Origin: Lentisphaera araneosa HTCC2155
GTDB lineage: Bacteria > Verrucomicrobiota > Lentisphaeria > Lentisphaerales > Lentisphaeraceae
Direction: 5' to 3'
DNA length: 64,000 bases
Assembly (NCBI RefSeq): GCF_000170755.1
Contig: NZ_ABCK01000005.1
Coordinates: 186,001-250,000, forward strand
This document shows positions 8,700 through 17,416 of this stretch, piece by piece; within the stretch, counting starts at the first letter, position 1, and each line of letters starts with the position of its first letter. A program made the translations under genes and the position numbers. The notes under the pieces are model-generated. The model made no database searches. It was not told the origin of the DNA and was given only the letters and a program-made list of their open reading frames with translations.

Positions 8700-10607
8700 A
8701 TGAGTTCAGATAATAATACCAGTGCTTTCAAAACCATTAAAAACGAATCTGAACTTAATCTATGGAAAAAAAATAATTTAAATTCAGCTCAAGAAGATGC
8801 TCGTTATAGCGACTTATCTCTTCTTTCCTCCAATGAAAGTAGAAATACTTATTCAGCCTATGATAAGAAATTTAATCGTAGCGTCACACTCATTGAAGCT
8901 CTACCGGATACTCAGAATGAGATCGATTTCATCAATGAAATTTTATTTAGCTCATCTTTTGATCACCCTAGTATAATCAAGCTACTCGATTTTGGCGTTT
9001 GGAAAGAAAACACACCCTACTACACCATTCAACAGGGTGATTTTCAGCCTTTAAATGAATACATCGATAAGACTGATGATTCCGAAATCAAAAAGCTAAC
9101 TCTTTTCTCAAAAGTCTGTGATGCCCTAAGCTATGCTCACTCCAGACAAATCACTCATCAAAAACTCGATTTAGAAAACATCCTACTGGGGCCTAATGAC
9201 GAGCTACTCCTTGAGGGCTGGAAAATGGGCGAAAACATTGACACTAAGTCATGCGATGACTTAGCAAATGATGATGAGAATATTGATCAAGAAGCAAATG
9301 AGAAGACAAGCCAAGACGAAGAAAGCAATAAAGATGAATCTAGTAAGGACGAAGAAAGTAAAGCAGATGAGCCAAGCTCAACAGATTCTTCCCTAGATAT
9401 AAAGCCAGACCTTGCGGCTCTCGGACTCATCCTCAAAAAACTCTATACCAAAACTCCCGAAGACGATCTCCCTGAAACTATCAGTGATGTGATTAGCCAA
9501 TCAGCATCGACTGAAGCTGATCAAGCCTACCAAAGTGTTGATGAGCTCAAAAGTGACATGGACAATTTTATTCAGACTCGTATGGCACCCAAGAAAAGAC
9601 TTGGCCTCTTTAGAGCTGCCATATCATTTTATTATGAATATGAAAATTTCTGTTTCCCCTTCATGCTCTTAGTTGTAGGACTTGTGGGCTATTCTAGCTA
9701 TTCTTACAAAAAACTCTATGAAGCAAAAATAGTGCTAGATAAATCGTCAGCAGAAACAAAAGCAGAAAATAAGCACTTAAATAAAGTTCTAAAATATCAG
9801 ATCAAGGCTAATGACAAGTACCTTCTCAAAGAACTTAAAACGGCGAAAGCCCTCATGGCTTTCCCTCATTATAGCAAATCTCCAAAGGCCGCCACACAGC
9901 AAGCTTTAGAGATTTATTTAAGTCAAAAAGACCTCAAAAAGTATCATAAAGAAATGTTCATGATACTCCTAATTCAACAAGATTTTAAAGCTATCTTTAA
10001 ACATAAAATAAAAGTCCCTGGAGGACTCATGAGGCTTGCAAAAATGTCCTCCAATAAAGCAAAAGACGAAAACGGGATTCTGAAAAATGAAAAAGATTTC
10101 GTCAACATTCTTCATACAGCCAACAATTTACCTTTTGAACGACAAGAGTTTAAAGAGCAGTATATCGAAAGAGCCATCTTGTATAAAAACGAAATTGAAC
10201 AAGAAACTGAAATATCTCCAATGGTTCTTAAGCAGTTAATTAGAGTGTGGAATCCAGACTGGTTGCTCAAAGATTTTTATTTTAATGCGAAACATAAAAG
10301 TCTGCGCCTCAAAGGCGCTTCGCTCACAAACCTTGTCGTTGACTCTCCAAACTCTATGGGCCAACCCTTCTTAAATTTCCTCAAATTCAATAATCTCGAC
10401 ATGAGACAAGCCGGCATAGAATCTTTAGATCAATTGGATGGTCAAATCATCAAAAGATTAGATATAAGAGAGACAGCAATTAAAGACTTCCCCATTCATG
10501 AAAACGCCCTCAAAGTCGAAACTCTTGTGATTACTCCAGGGCAATTTACTCAAGGGGCTTTAAAGCAAGTGCCTTCCACAGTAAATGTCATTCAAAAAAA
10601 ACAATAA
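8700..10607 (+). CDS. Membrane-anchored Ser/Thr pseudokinase
   Basis: This 635-residue protein has an N-terminal kinase-like fold. The catalytic loop reads H153-Q-K-L-D-L-E-N where active kinases have HRDxKxxN, so the catalytic Asp is Lys. The DFG triad is replaced by E172-G-W, and no beta-3 Lys is seen. An acidic Ser/Glu/Asp-rich insertion occupies about 184-232. One membrane span lies at about 323-342, followed by a coiled-coil-like stretch and a C-terminal leucine-rich-like region (LDIRETAIKDF). The layout parallels the kinase at 47984-50050. It is therefore likely a scaffold or sensor rather than an enzyme. It is monocistronic with a 290-bp leader region. Confidence 0.75.
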   Translation: MSSDNNTSAFKTIKNESELNLWKKNNLNSAQEDARYSDLSLLSSNESRNTYSAYDKKFNRSVTLIEALPDTQNEIDFINEILFSSSFDHPSIIKLLDFGVWKENTPYYTIQQGDFQPLNEYIDKTDDSEIKKLTLFSKVCDALSYAHSRQITHQKLDLENILLGPNDELLLEGWKMGENIDTKSCDDLANDDENIDQEANEKTSQDEESNKDESSKDEESKADEPSSTDSSLDIKPDLAALGLILKKLYTKTPEDDLPETISDVISQSASTEADQAYQSVDELKSDMDNFIQTRMAPKKRLGLFRAAISFYYEYENFCFPFMLLVVGLVGYSSYSYKKLYEAKIVLDKSSAETKAENKHLNKVLKYQIKANDKYLLKELKTAKALMAFPHYSKSPKAATQQALEIYLSQKDLKKYHKEMFMILLIQQDFKAIFKHKIKVPGGLMRLAKMSSNKAKDENGILKNEKDFVNILHTANNLPFERQEFKEQYIERAILYKNEIEQETEISPMVLKQLIRVWNPDWLLKDFYFNAKHKSLRLKGASLTNLVVDSPNSMGQPFLNFLKFNNLDMRQAGIESLDQLDGQIIKRLDIRETAIKDFPIHENALKVETLVITPGQFTQGALKQVPSTVNVIQKKQ

Positions 10608-10702
10608 AGCCAGCTGTTAATCTCGAGTCATTTGAATATTAAGGATATTATTTTTAATCTCCTCCTCTTAGCTTATACTTAAGGGAAAATTTGGAGATTA
10701 AC

Positions 10703-11065
10703 ATGAAGCCCACCCTCATCATTGGCGCCAGTCCCCGTAGCTCGAGCTATGCCAACATGGCCATGCATGCTTTGAAAGAAGCAGGCCACAAAACCCTACT
10801 CTATAATCCCACTGGTCGCAAAGTTGATGATCGCGAGGTCTACACGACGATCAATGAAATTGATCAAGAAATTCATACTATCACGCTCTATGTTCGCCCC
10901 AGTCGCTTAGCTCCCATTGTCGAAGAACTCATTGCCCTCAATGCCGAACGCATCATTTTCAATCCTGGAACCGAAGATCCCGCAATCATTCAGGCTTTTC
11001 AAGATGCGGGCCTACAAGCCCTCGAAGCCTGTACACTCGTCATGCTACGAACTCAGCAATACTAA
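10703..11065 (+). CDS. CoA-binding domain protein (YccU-like)
   Basis: This is a 120-residue single-domain Rossmann-like protein with the N-terminal PTLIIGASPRSSSYANMA nucleotide-binding loop. A YNPTGRKVDDREVYTTI segment and the late IIFNPGTEDP segment are typical of the CoA_binding_2 family. The ATG at 10703 is chosen because a GGAG sits six bases upstream, at 10693-10696; a TTG twelve bases earlier is in frame but lies within that site. The family binds CoA, but no pathway can be named. It is followed by extragenic repeats and an IS element, so it appears to be a single-gene unit. Confidence 0.85.
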   Translation: MKPTLIIGASPRSSSYANMAMHALKEAGHKTLLYNPTGRKVDDREVYTTINEIDQEIHTITLYVRPSRLAPIVEELIALNAERIIFNPGTEDPAIIQAFQDAGLQALEACTLVMLRTQQY

Positions 11066-11088
11066 GAGTGTATGATAGCATTTTAAAA

Positions 11089-11133
11089 TGCAGGCCGTAG
11101 GCCGACCTGCAGTGAGCGAAGCGAACGATCTGA
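11089..11133. repeat. Palindromic extragenic repeat, one copy
   Basis: This copy contains CAGGCCGTAGGCC and CTGCAGTGAGCGAAGCGAACGATC blocks. Read on the minus strand it matches the repeat family at 34936-35460 (AGATCGTTCGC, CTCACTGCAG, GGCCTGC). It sits between the CoA-binding gene and the IS1182-type element. It is a dispersed repeat of unknown function. Confidence 0.6.
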
Positions 11134-11159
11134 CAACTTTCTTCTCCCACACGCTGAAG

Positions 11160-12750
11160 AGGCTGTGTGAAAAACAAGCGCCGTACTCTATTCCAGCTAA
11201 ATTTTGTAGAGCACATTAATTGTGCTCTACATTTATCAAAAATGATCTCCAAATCGTAGCTAATGTATTTATTATGCTTTGATAAGGCCATTAATTTGCA
11301 ATATGTACTCACCTTTTCGTCAAGGATTTTCATCAAGCCATCAAATTTCATAATGTTTAAAACTCGTTTCAAATTATAAGCCAAATGTGCAAGCGAGCAT
11401 TCAGCCTGGACCATTTCCTTACCGCGAACTAAAAAACCATTGGTAAGAAACTGAGTTTTAATTGTCCCATATGGGTCTCAACGGTTCCTTTACGTGTTGC
11501 CATCATCTCTTTGTTTTCGAGAATCCTTTGTGTTGCTCGTTCTTGATATTGCTCATACTCCCAACGTGATAAAATGCGTTTTTTGCTTTCGTACAACGGT
11601 GCTTTATCGAACAGGTTTCACATGCATTTTTGTTAGCATATTGATTAAATAATCGGCCTCTTTGGGATGTAGTTCTAATTTTCTTTAAAGTACTTTTATT
11701 GGCGCACAGATAAGTATCTTTTTGCGGATCATAAATAAAGGCTTCTTTCCCATACATTCCTTGTTGTACATTTGATGACTTATTAACCGTCGGTAAGTAG
11801 GGGATCATCCCCATATCTTCGCAATCCTTCAAGTCATCTAATACATAGTAACCAGAATCCGCAGGAAGATTACATGGTTCTTTTAGGTTCAGTAATTTTT
11901 TTGTTTTTTTAGCCATTGGAGCAAGAAGTCCTAAATCATTGACTTTGTCCGTAACTTCACAGCATACTATGAGCTTATGAAGACTATCAACAGACGTTTG
12001 AACATTATATCCTACAGAGGACCTGCCTCTTTTATGGATGGATTTACTATCTTTGTCAGTTAAAGAAAGATGATTATTAGGGGATTCATCCAAAGACTTT
12101 TTAAGTTCACTGAGTTTTTCTTTTTCCCGCTGTCTATATTCCAACTTGTGCTCTATATCTTCCTTGCGGTGGTTTTTATCTGGTGCGGGATCATCATCCA
12201 ACTTCTCAAGCTCTTTAAGGTAGCGTTCGACCAGATCTTCATTTTCCTTCAAATTCTTCTCAAGCTTATTTGAGCTCCAGCTTTTAGAAATATTATTTGA
12301 GGCTTTTATTATTGTCCCATCGACAGCAATTGTTTCCCCTGCAATGAGCTTTAATTCACGGCATAATAATGTGAATTGAGCTGTTGCTTGTTTAAAAGCT
12401 TTTCGATTGTTTTTGCGAAAGTCGCAAATAGTTTTAAAATCAGGTTTCAAGCGCTTTAACAGCCATATCAACTCTAGATTAATGTGACAGTTTTTTTCCA
12501 GTTTGCGCCCTGAACGAATGCCATTGAAATAGCCGTAAATAAAAAGCTTCAGTAAATCCGCGGGATTATAAGCCGCACGACCACGTCCCTGCGGATCTTC
12601 TTTGGGAAATTTAAAACCACACTCCCTTAAATTGAGAGAGTCAACAAAATGATCAATTATTCGTACTTCACTATCCGAGTCAATGTAATCATCTAAGCAT
12701 TGAGGAAAGAAAATACTTTCTCGGCGATCATCTCCTGCTATTAAATTCAT
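11160..12750 (-). pseudogene. IS1182-family transposase, two frameshifts
   Basis: The intact part (12750 to 11503) covers 415 residues: the DUF772-like start (FFPQCLDDYIDSDSEVRIIDHFVD), AVDGTIIKA, PADSGYY and the Cys cluster CETCSIKHRC. The family continues through RWEYEQYQERATQRI, ATRKGTVETHMG and the C-terminal CSLAHLAYNLKRVLNI, all of which are found in other frames. Two -1 shifts are needed, one at a run of six A on the minus strand (11579-11584) and one at a run of four (11456-11459). The first falls on an A-AAA-AAC slippery heptamer and could be programmed; the second has no such context, so the gene is called broken. The end of the true frame is approximate. Confidence 0.75.
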
Positions 12751-12830
12751 TTGTATCTCCTAATAATATCTAGTATAAAATAACGTCTAAATACTAGTAT
12801 TAAAGATGTACTGTGTTTTTCACACAGTCT
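11160..12830 (-). mobile_element. IS1182-family element with 6-bp target duplication
   Basis: The element is 1671 bp with terminal inverted repeats AG(G/A)CTGTGTGAAAAACA: left from 11160, right reading inward from 12830. A direct repeat CTGAAG flanks it at 11154-11159 and 12831-12836. Joining the flanks gives CACACGCTGAAGCGTGG, a near-palindrome, so the element landed in the loop of a hairpin. The transposase gene inside is frameshifted, so this copy is probably inactive by itself. Confidence 0.75.
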
Positions 12831-12847
12831 CTGAAGCGTGGACTACA

Positions 12848-13028
12848 TACCTAAGCACGAAGTGCGATACCTAAGCACGAAGTGCGATACCTAAGCACGA
12901 AGTGCGCTTCCCTAGCACGAAGTGCGCTTCCCTAGCACGAAGTGCGCTTCCCTAGCACGAAGTGCGCTTCCCTAGCACGAAGTGCGCTTCCTATGCACGA
13001 AGTGCGCTTCCTAAGCACGAAGTGCGCT
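12848..13028. repeat. Nine-copy 20-bp tandem array with hairpin in each unit
   Basis: Nine units with exact 20-bp period, each carrying the small palindrome GCAC-GAA-GTGC. The spacer is GATACCTAA in the first units, then GCTTCCCTA in four, then GCTTCCTAT/CCTAA. The period is not a multiple of three and no reading frame is conserved. It lies between the IS1182 element and the 3' end of a sulfatase gene, so the minus-strand sulfatase transcribes towards it. Confidence 0.85.
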
Positions 13029-13050
13029 TTCTTGAGCGGAGCTAACTGAC

Positions 13051-14460
13051 CTACTTCTTTTCTTTGAGTGGCCAGAGTTCAGAGTCTGTGCGTTCAGTAT
13101 CTAAGATATTTGTGATGTGTTTTGCGGTGGCTGGATACTTTGCTGAAACATCGTTCTGCTCGGATTCGTCGGAGATTAAATCATAGAGCTTAATGGGGCT
13201 ATTGACGCCATGGCGAATTGCTTTCCAATTGCCCATACGCAGGGCTTGTTCTGTATAACCACGCTCATGAAATTCCCAGTAGAGGTGCTTATGGACTTGC
13301 TGTTTTTCTCCTTTCAAAGCAGGAAGAAAAGAAAGACCATCGATATCCTCTGGTGAGTCCGTATTTGCGATCTCCGCAATTGTGGGCATCACATCCCAAA
13401 AGGCTGAAGCATGACTAGATTTAGAGCGTGCTTTCACAACATTTGGCCAGCGCACCATGAATGGGACGCGAATGCCACCTTCAGTTAAGTCACGCTTATA
13501 GCCCGTGAGCTCAGCATTGGAATCAAAAAAGTCAGGATCCGCGCCACCTTCCTTGTGGGGACCGTTATCTGAGGAAAACATAATGATGGTATTATCATCA
13601 ATACCGAGTTCCTCGAGCTTATCAAAGAGGTCTCCAACGCGTTTATCCAAACGAGTGATCATGCCGGAAAAAGCTGCCCGGGGATGATCTTGACTCGCAT
13701 AGACACCAAAGGGGTTATCAGTGCCATCACCACCCTGCTTTCCCATTACGAAAGGAGTCTCGGGCCACTTTCCTTTGAATTCATTGAGTGAATCATCCGG
13801 AACTAAAAGCTCCGCGTGAGGTGTCACAAAAGCCCAAAAAAGAAAGAAGGGTTTATCTTTATTTTCTTCCACAAACTCAATTCCCTTTTCAGCAAAAGTA
13901 TCGGAAATATAGAGGCCGCGAGCGTCATCCTTATTTTCAGGAATCATAAGCTTTTCGCCATTTTCGTAAATGTATTCTGGGTAATAATGATGCGCGTGTG
14001 CCTGATTTAAAAAACCGTAGGAATAATCAAAGCCCTTTTTGCGAGGTTCGCCCGTGGTTCCATCCATGCCCATGCCCCATTTACCGATTAAGCCCGTTGC
14101 GTAACCCGCAGATTTCATGACTTCGGCTAAACTCACATCCTCAGGTCTGAGGGGAAGCTCACCGCCAAAACCATGGGGACCCACTTCGTAATTCCCTCTG
14201 ACTAGGCCATGACCTGAGTGTTTACCCGTCATCAAAGCCGCTCGCGAGGGTGCACATACGGTTGATCCCGAATAATGATCTGTGAAAACCATGCCTTCTT
14301 TACCTATACGATCTATATTGGGAGTCGAAAATTTCTTTTGCCCATAGAGGCTTAAGTCACCATAGCCCAAGTCATCCACCAAGAGATAGATAATGTTTGG
14401 TTTTTCATTGGCTATTGCACTGCCGGCTACCATTAAAAAAGCGAGTAATTTTTTTAGCAT
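13051..14460 (-). CDS. Secreted arylsulfatase, CAPSR motif
   Basis: This is a 469-residue sulfatase with a signal peptide (residues 1-17, AIA cleavage). It has the DDLGYGDLSLYG metal site, the canonical C69-A-P-S-R maturation motif, GKWGMG, the FWAFVTPHAEL segment and SSDNGPHKEGG. It keeps every residue I can check of an active S1-type arylsulfatase. It is monocistronic; the start is preceded by AAGG a few bases upstream, and a TATAAAC-like minus-10 lies at about 14480. The C-terminus is basic (LKEKK). Substrate unknown. Confidence 0.93.
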   Translation of the reverse strand: MLKKLLAFLMVAGSAIANEKPNIIYLLVDDLGYGDLSLYGQKKFSTPNIDRIGKEGMVFTDHYSGSTVCAPSRAALMTGKHSGHGLVRGNYEVGPHGFGGELPLRPEDVSLAEVMKSAGYATGLIGKWGMGMDGTTGEPRKKGFDYSYGFLNQAHAHHYYPEYIYENGEKLMIPENKDDARGLYISDTFAEKGIEFVEENKDKPFFLFWAFVTPHAELLVPDDSLNEFKGKWPETPFVMGKQGGDGTDNPFGVYASQDHPRAAFSGMITRLDKRVGDLFDKLEELGIDDNTIIMFSSDNGPHKEGGADPDFFDSNAELTGYKRDLTEGGIRVPFMVRWPNVVKARSKSSHASAFWDVMPTIAEIANTDSPEDIDGLSFLPALKGEKQQVHKHLYWEFHERGYTEQALRMGNWKAIRHGVNSPIKLYDLISDESEQNDVSAKYPATAKHITNILDTERTDSELWPLKEKK

Positions 14461-14797
14461 TTTTTACCTTCCTAAAATTTTTGTTTATAATCATTACACG
14501 GGGGCTATGAGAAGATCTTGACACAAAGTCGAAAAAAGATGAGAGAAAAATCTAAAACGAGTTCACATAAATCGTCTTAAACTTAGCCCATAAGTTGTGA
14601 CTATTTTACTTTTTCATTTTCAAATAGGCTTCTGCAAAACGTTCTCCTAAAACCCAAATCCCCTCAGTCGTAAAGTGTACTCCCTCATAAGTAGCTAAAT
14701 CTTCACTCTCGACTAAGGCCGTAAAAGCCACATTCTCATTAACCTTGCGCAAACTTTTCTTGAGCTCATCGCGCCCTAACTTATTCTTTCCTTTTAT

Positions 14798-16568
14798 TAC
14801 TACTTTGGGGCGTTTAGAATCATATTGCTCAGATTCAAACGCGGCGTGATCATAAAATATATAACCCCAGATTACCCCCGCCATCAATAGATGGTAGACA
14901 GGGTACATTTCGATTTTGTGATGAAGTGGTGGTCTGATTCGACTAAAAAAGCCACAAAAATCATCTGATTTAAACAGCAGGAAGCCTTCCTCTATCTTGA
15001 TAGAAGAATTTTTGTAAGATTGAGACCGCTTGAATTTTAATTATTAATGTGGAATAGCATCCCGACTGGCATGATCTATACTTTTTTGCCGTTTTATATG
15101 CCTTACCTCCATTTGAACACAGAATTCTTCCAAGTTCGTTACTTTCTTGGGCATAAGAAACTCCATAGCTCTTCTAATGTCGGCACAAGATAAAAGAGGC
15201 AAGGTGTCTTTACAATCCATACGCTCTTCCATTAAAAATAAGGTAGCGAGCATGCAAAGGCTCATATGGTGATAAAAACCACGATATTTCCTGACTTGGT
15301 ATTCATCCATAGCCACTTCATTTTTATTGTCCTGGAATGAACGCTCGATCCAGTAGCGTTGCCGATCCATTTGAATCATCTCCTGAAGCGTTTTTGAGCT
15401 TGCTGTGTTGCTTATTGTATAAGTGTAATCCTTCAATGAAGTAGTTTGATTATCTCTACAAATTATTAAATCCCACTGTTTTACTTCGCCCGATTCGTCA
15501 TCATGCAGCCACACTTTTTTTTGGAATGCCTGAACCTTTAATATGCCTTTGGTTGTACTTCTAATGTCAATATCTTCCCAAAGATTTTCTTTAATGGATT
15601 CGGCGATACTTTTTACTGTCACACTCAAAGTTTGTGCCCGTAGTTTTGTGGGCTTACGTCCCTTATTAGACTCTCGCTCAGGGAGTTGAAACAAAGGCTC
15701 CTCAAGATAAACGTGAATACTATTACGCATTCGCCCCATGACAACTTCCCCTAATTGATCGAGTCTATTGATGAATTTAAAGCTACTCCCATAAAGTGCA
15801 TCAACTGCAATGAAATCATATACAATACCTTGCGTTCGGGCTTCCATAACGCTTTCTATTGCGAGTTCAATTTTCGTTTTGAATTCTTGTTCATCTTCGG
15901 GAATCCCAGCACGATTACAGCGTTCTTTATCTTCGGTCCAGCACTCAGGGAGGAATAACCGGCAGTCAATCAAACTGTTATATGCTCCGCACCCCAAGGA
16001 TGAAAAAACCGCAACTTGTCCATTGTCTACTTTACCCCGACACCCGAGCCATTGACGTGATACGCCAACAGAGTGCATACCTTTTTTGACGAATGAACTT
16101 TCGTCGATATAAAAACCTATTGGCAGTTCGCTTTTGTTGGAGTAGTCCTTCAGTTTACGATTAGCCCTCAAAGCTATTTCAGTCATGAGCTGATTGTGAC
16201 ACCACGGTGATTTAGAGATGAATTGACGAAGTTGTTCATAATTTACGGCGGGGACGCTTTCTTCGATACGCTCTATATTACCTTTCTCGGAGGTAAATAA
16301 ACCTCCTGTATACATAGACGCAAGTTCATTTGAATCATGAGTTTGTGTCTTAAATACAGCTTTGAAATTATCTAGAAAACCCAATAATCTATTGGGGATT
16401 TGACTTAATAATGCTATATTGTCTTTATGCTCATTAGCAGGTGGGGCTTGGGGTCATTTTCGATCCTTTTTTTTGTTGTAAGTGTTTCTTTTTCATGATT
16501 TTACTATACTTCACAACCTTGAAATTTCGACCTCTTTTGAGTGCCTTTTTAAACTCCCCAAAGTAGTA
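14798..16568 (-). mobile_element. IS701-family insertion sequence, complete, 4-bp target duplication
   Basis: This is a 1771-bp element. The inverted repeats are TACTACTTTGGGGCGTTT at 14798-14815 and TACTACTTTGGGGAGTTT on the minus strand at 16551-16568, one mismatch in 18. A perfect TTAT direct repeat flanks it at 14794-14797 and 16569-16572. Four-base duplications are typical of IS701 elements. Its excision in silico restores the esterase frame exactly, which independently confirms the boundaries. Confidence 0.93.
15044..16384 (-). CDS. IS701-family transposase
   Basis: This 446-residue DDE transposase carries the block GFYIDESSFVKKGMHSVGVSRQW, which is diagnostic for IS701 enzymes and holds the first catalytic Asp. 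It also has VYDFIAVDALYGSSFKF with the second Asp and the RYWIERSFQDNKNEVAMDEYQVRKY region with the Glu. The frame is complete with no frameshift. It occupies most of the element that splits the acetylesterase gene and reads in the same direction as that gene. It is probably active or recently active. Confidence 0.92.
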   Translation of the reverse strand: MGFLDNFKAVFKTQTHDSNELASMYTGGLFTSEKGNIERIEESVPAVNYEQLRQFISKSPWCHNQLMTEIALRANRKLKDYSNKSELPIGFYIDESSFVKKGMHSVGVSRQWLGCRGKVDNGQVAVFSSLGCGAYNSLIDCRLFLPECWTEDKERCNRAGIPEDEQEFKTKIELAIESVMEARTQGIVYDFIAVDALYGSSFKFINRLDQLGEVVMGRMRNSIHVYLEEPLFQLPERESNKGRKPTKLRAQTLSVTVKSIAESIKENLWEDIDIRSTTKGILKVQAFQKKVWLHDDESGEVKQWDLIICRDNQTTSLKDYTYTISNTASSKTLQEMIQMDRQRYWIERSFQDNKNEVAMDEYQVRKYRGFYHHMSLCMLATLFLMEERMDCKDTLPLLSCADIRRAMEFLMPKKVTNLEEFCVQMEVRHIKRQKSIDHASRDAIPH

Positions 16569-17255
16569 TTATATGCTGATCAAAAAAAAGGAAGGGTAAG
16601 CGAGGTGTATTGAAGTCCTGACGCAAATTATTAATAAAGTTAGTCAAGTTCTTTTCATACGCCTTGGAGAATTCAACAAAGCTACTATCGCGCTCAGTTT
16701 GACACCACCACATACCAGAGATGATCACTTCTTTAACGTCCTTTCGTTTTTTTAGATTTTCGATACCTTTATTGACCCCATCAATAATTTCTTGGTAAAG
16801 CATTCTTTGGCTCGCTTCTTCGATCCCCAGAGCTTTTAATTCTTCTTTCCATCCAGGCCGGGTGCGATCTTTTCCCCATGCCACAATTGATGTGCCACCT
16901 CGTATGCCCACTTTGCAGATGGCAATAATATCATTTGGGTAAGCTTGCTTAAGTTTTTTAGAAAAACTTAACTCCGTTCCAAAAATTGAATTTTGGATTT
17001 TAAATTTGACTTTCTTTTTTTTAATCGGCGCCATCGTCATAAATTGCCCCGAATTAAAGGCTAATAAGACTTCTGGATCCAACTCTTTTTGAGATTGCTT
17101 CAATTCATCACCATTGCCATTCCCACCCGCATTAGATTGACCTGAGAGAATAAACAAACGCACCGTTTTTGACGCTTCGGCCTGGAGAGTCAGAAAACTC
17201 AAAAAAATTAATACTAGAGGCAAAATTGATTTCATCATTATCCTTTTCTTTTAAT

Positions 17256-17283
17256 AAACGTGCTCTGAGCTGAGAACTATACA
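17256..17283 (-). promoter_or_regulatory. ECF-type promoter motif upstream of the acetylesterase
   Basis: On the minus strand TGTATAG (17283-17277) is followed after exactly 16 bases by CGTTT (17260-17256). The start codon is 18 bases further on. It is one arm of a divergent pair with 17358-17385. Confidence 0.6.
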
Positions 17284-17357
17284 ACGCCCAAAAATTTTAT
17301 TCCCTCATGAAGGGATTTAAGGTCTGCAATACAAAAATTTAAATAAATTAAAAAATC

Positions 17358-17385
17358 TGTATAGGTCTTTTATTCACTTGCGTTT
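17358..17385 (+). promoter_or_regulatory. ECF-type promoter motif upstream of the DUF1552 operon
   Basis: TGTATAG (17358-17364), 16 bases, CGTTT (17381-17385). The start codon at 17417 follows 31 bases later. Same spacing as the other copies in this window. Confidence 0.65.
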
Positions 17386-17416
17386 AACCATGCAAACTTA
17401 TTGGAGATAGTTGATT

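Larger units (their letters stand above)
14606..17238 (-). pseudogene. Sialate O-acetylesterase-like (SASA/DUF303) gene interrupted by an IS
   Basis: The 5' part (17238 to 16573) encodes a signal peptide and the SGNH block FILSGQSNAGGNGNGDE with the catalytic Ser, then GIRGGTSIVAWG and MWWCQTERDS. The 3' part (14797 to 14606) encodes the end of the domain, YEGVHFTTEG, with the catalytic His. An IS701-type element lies between. Removing the element and one TTAT duplication joins the parts in frame as RLPFLFFDQH followed by IKGKNKLGRD, giving a complete enzyme of about 290 residues. The intact ancestor would have removed acetyl groups from exported glycans. The promoter at 17256-17283 is still present. 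Two truncated frames now remain. Confidence 0.88.

Noticed and set aside
12841-13030. The 20-bp array as a CRISPR
   Set aside because: The unit has no variable spacer: nearly the whole 20 bp repeats, and no cas genes are present.
14816-14908. Start of a separate 100-codon gene at 14908
   Set aside because: The first part of that frame lies inside the IS701 element and its inverted repeat; only the part after 14797 belongs to the split esterase.
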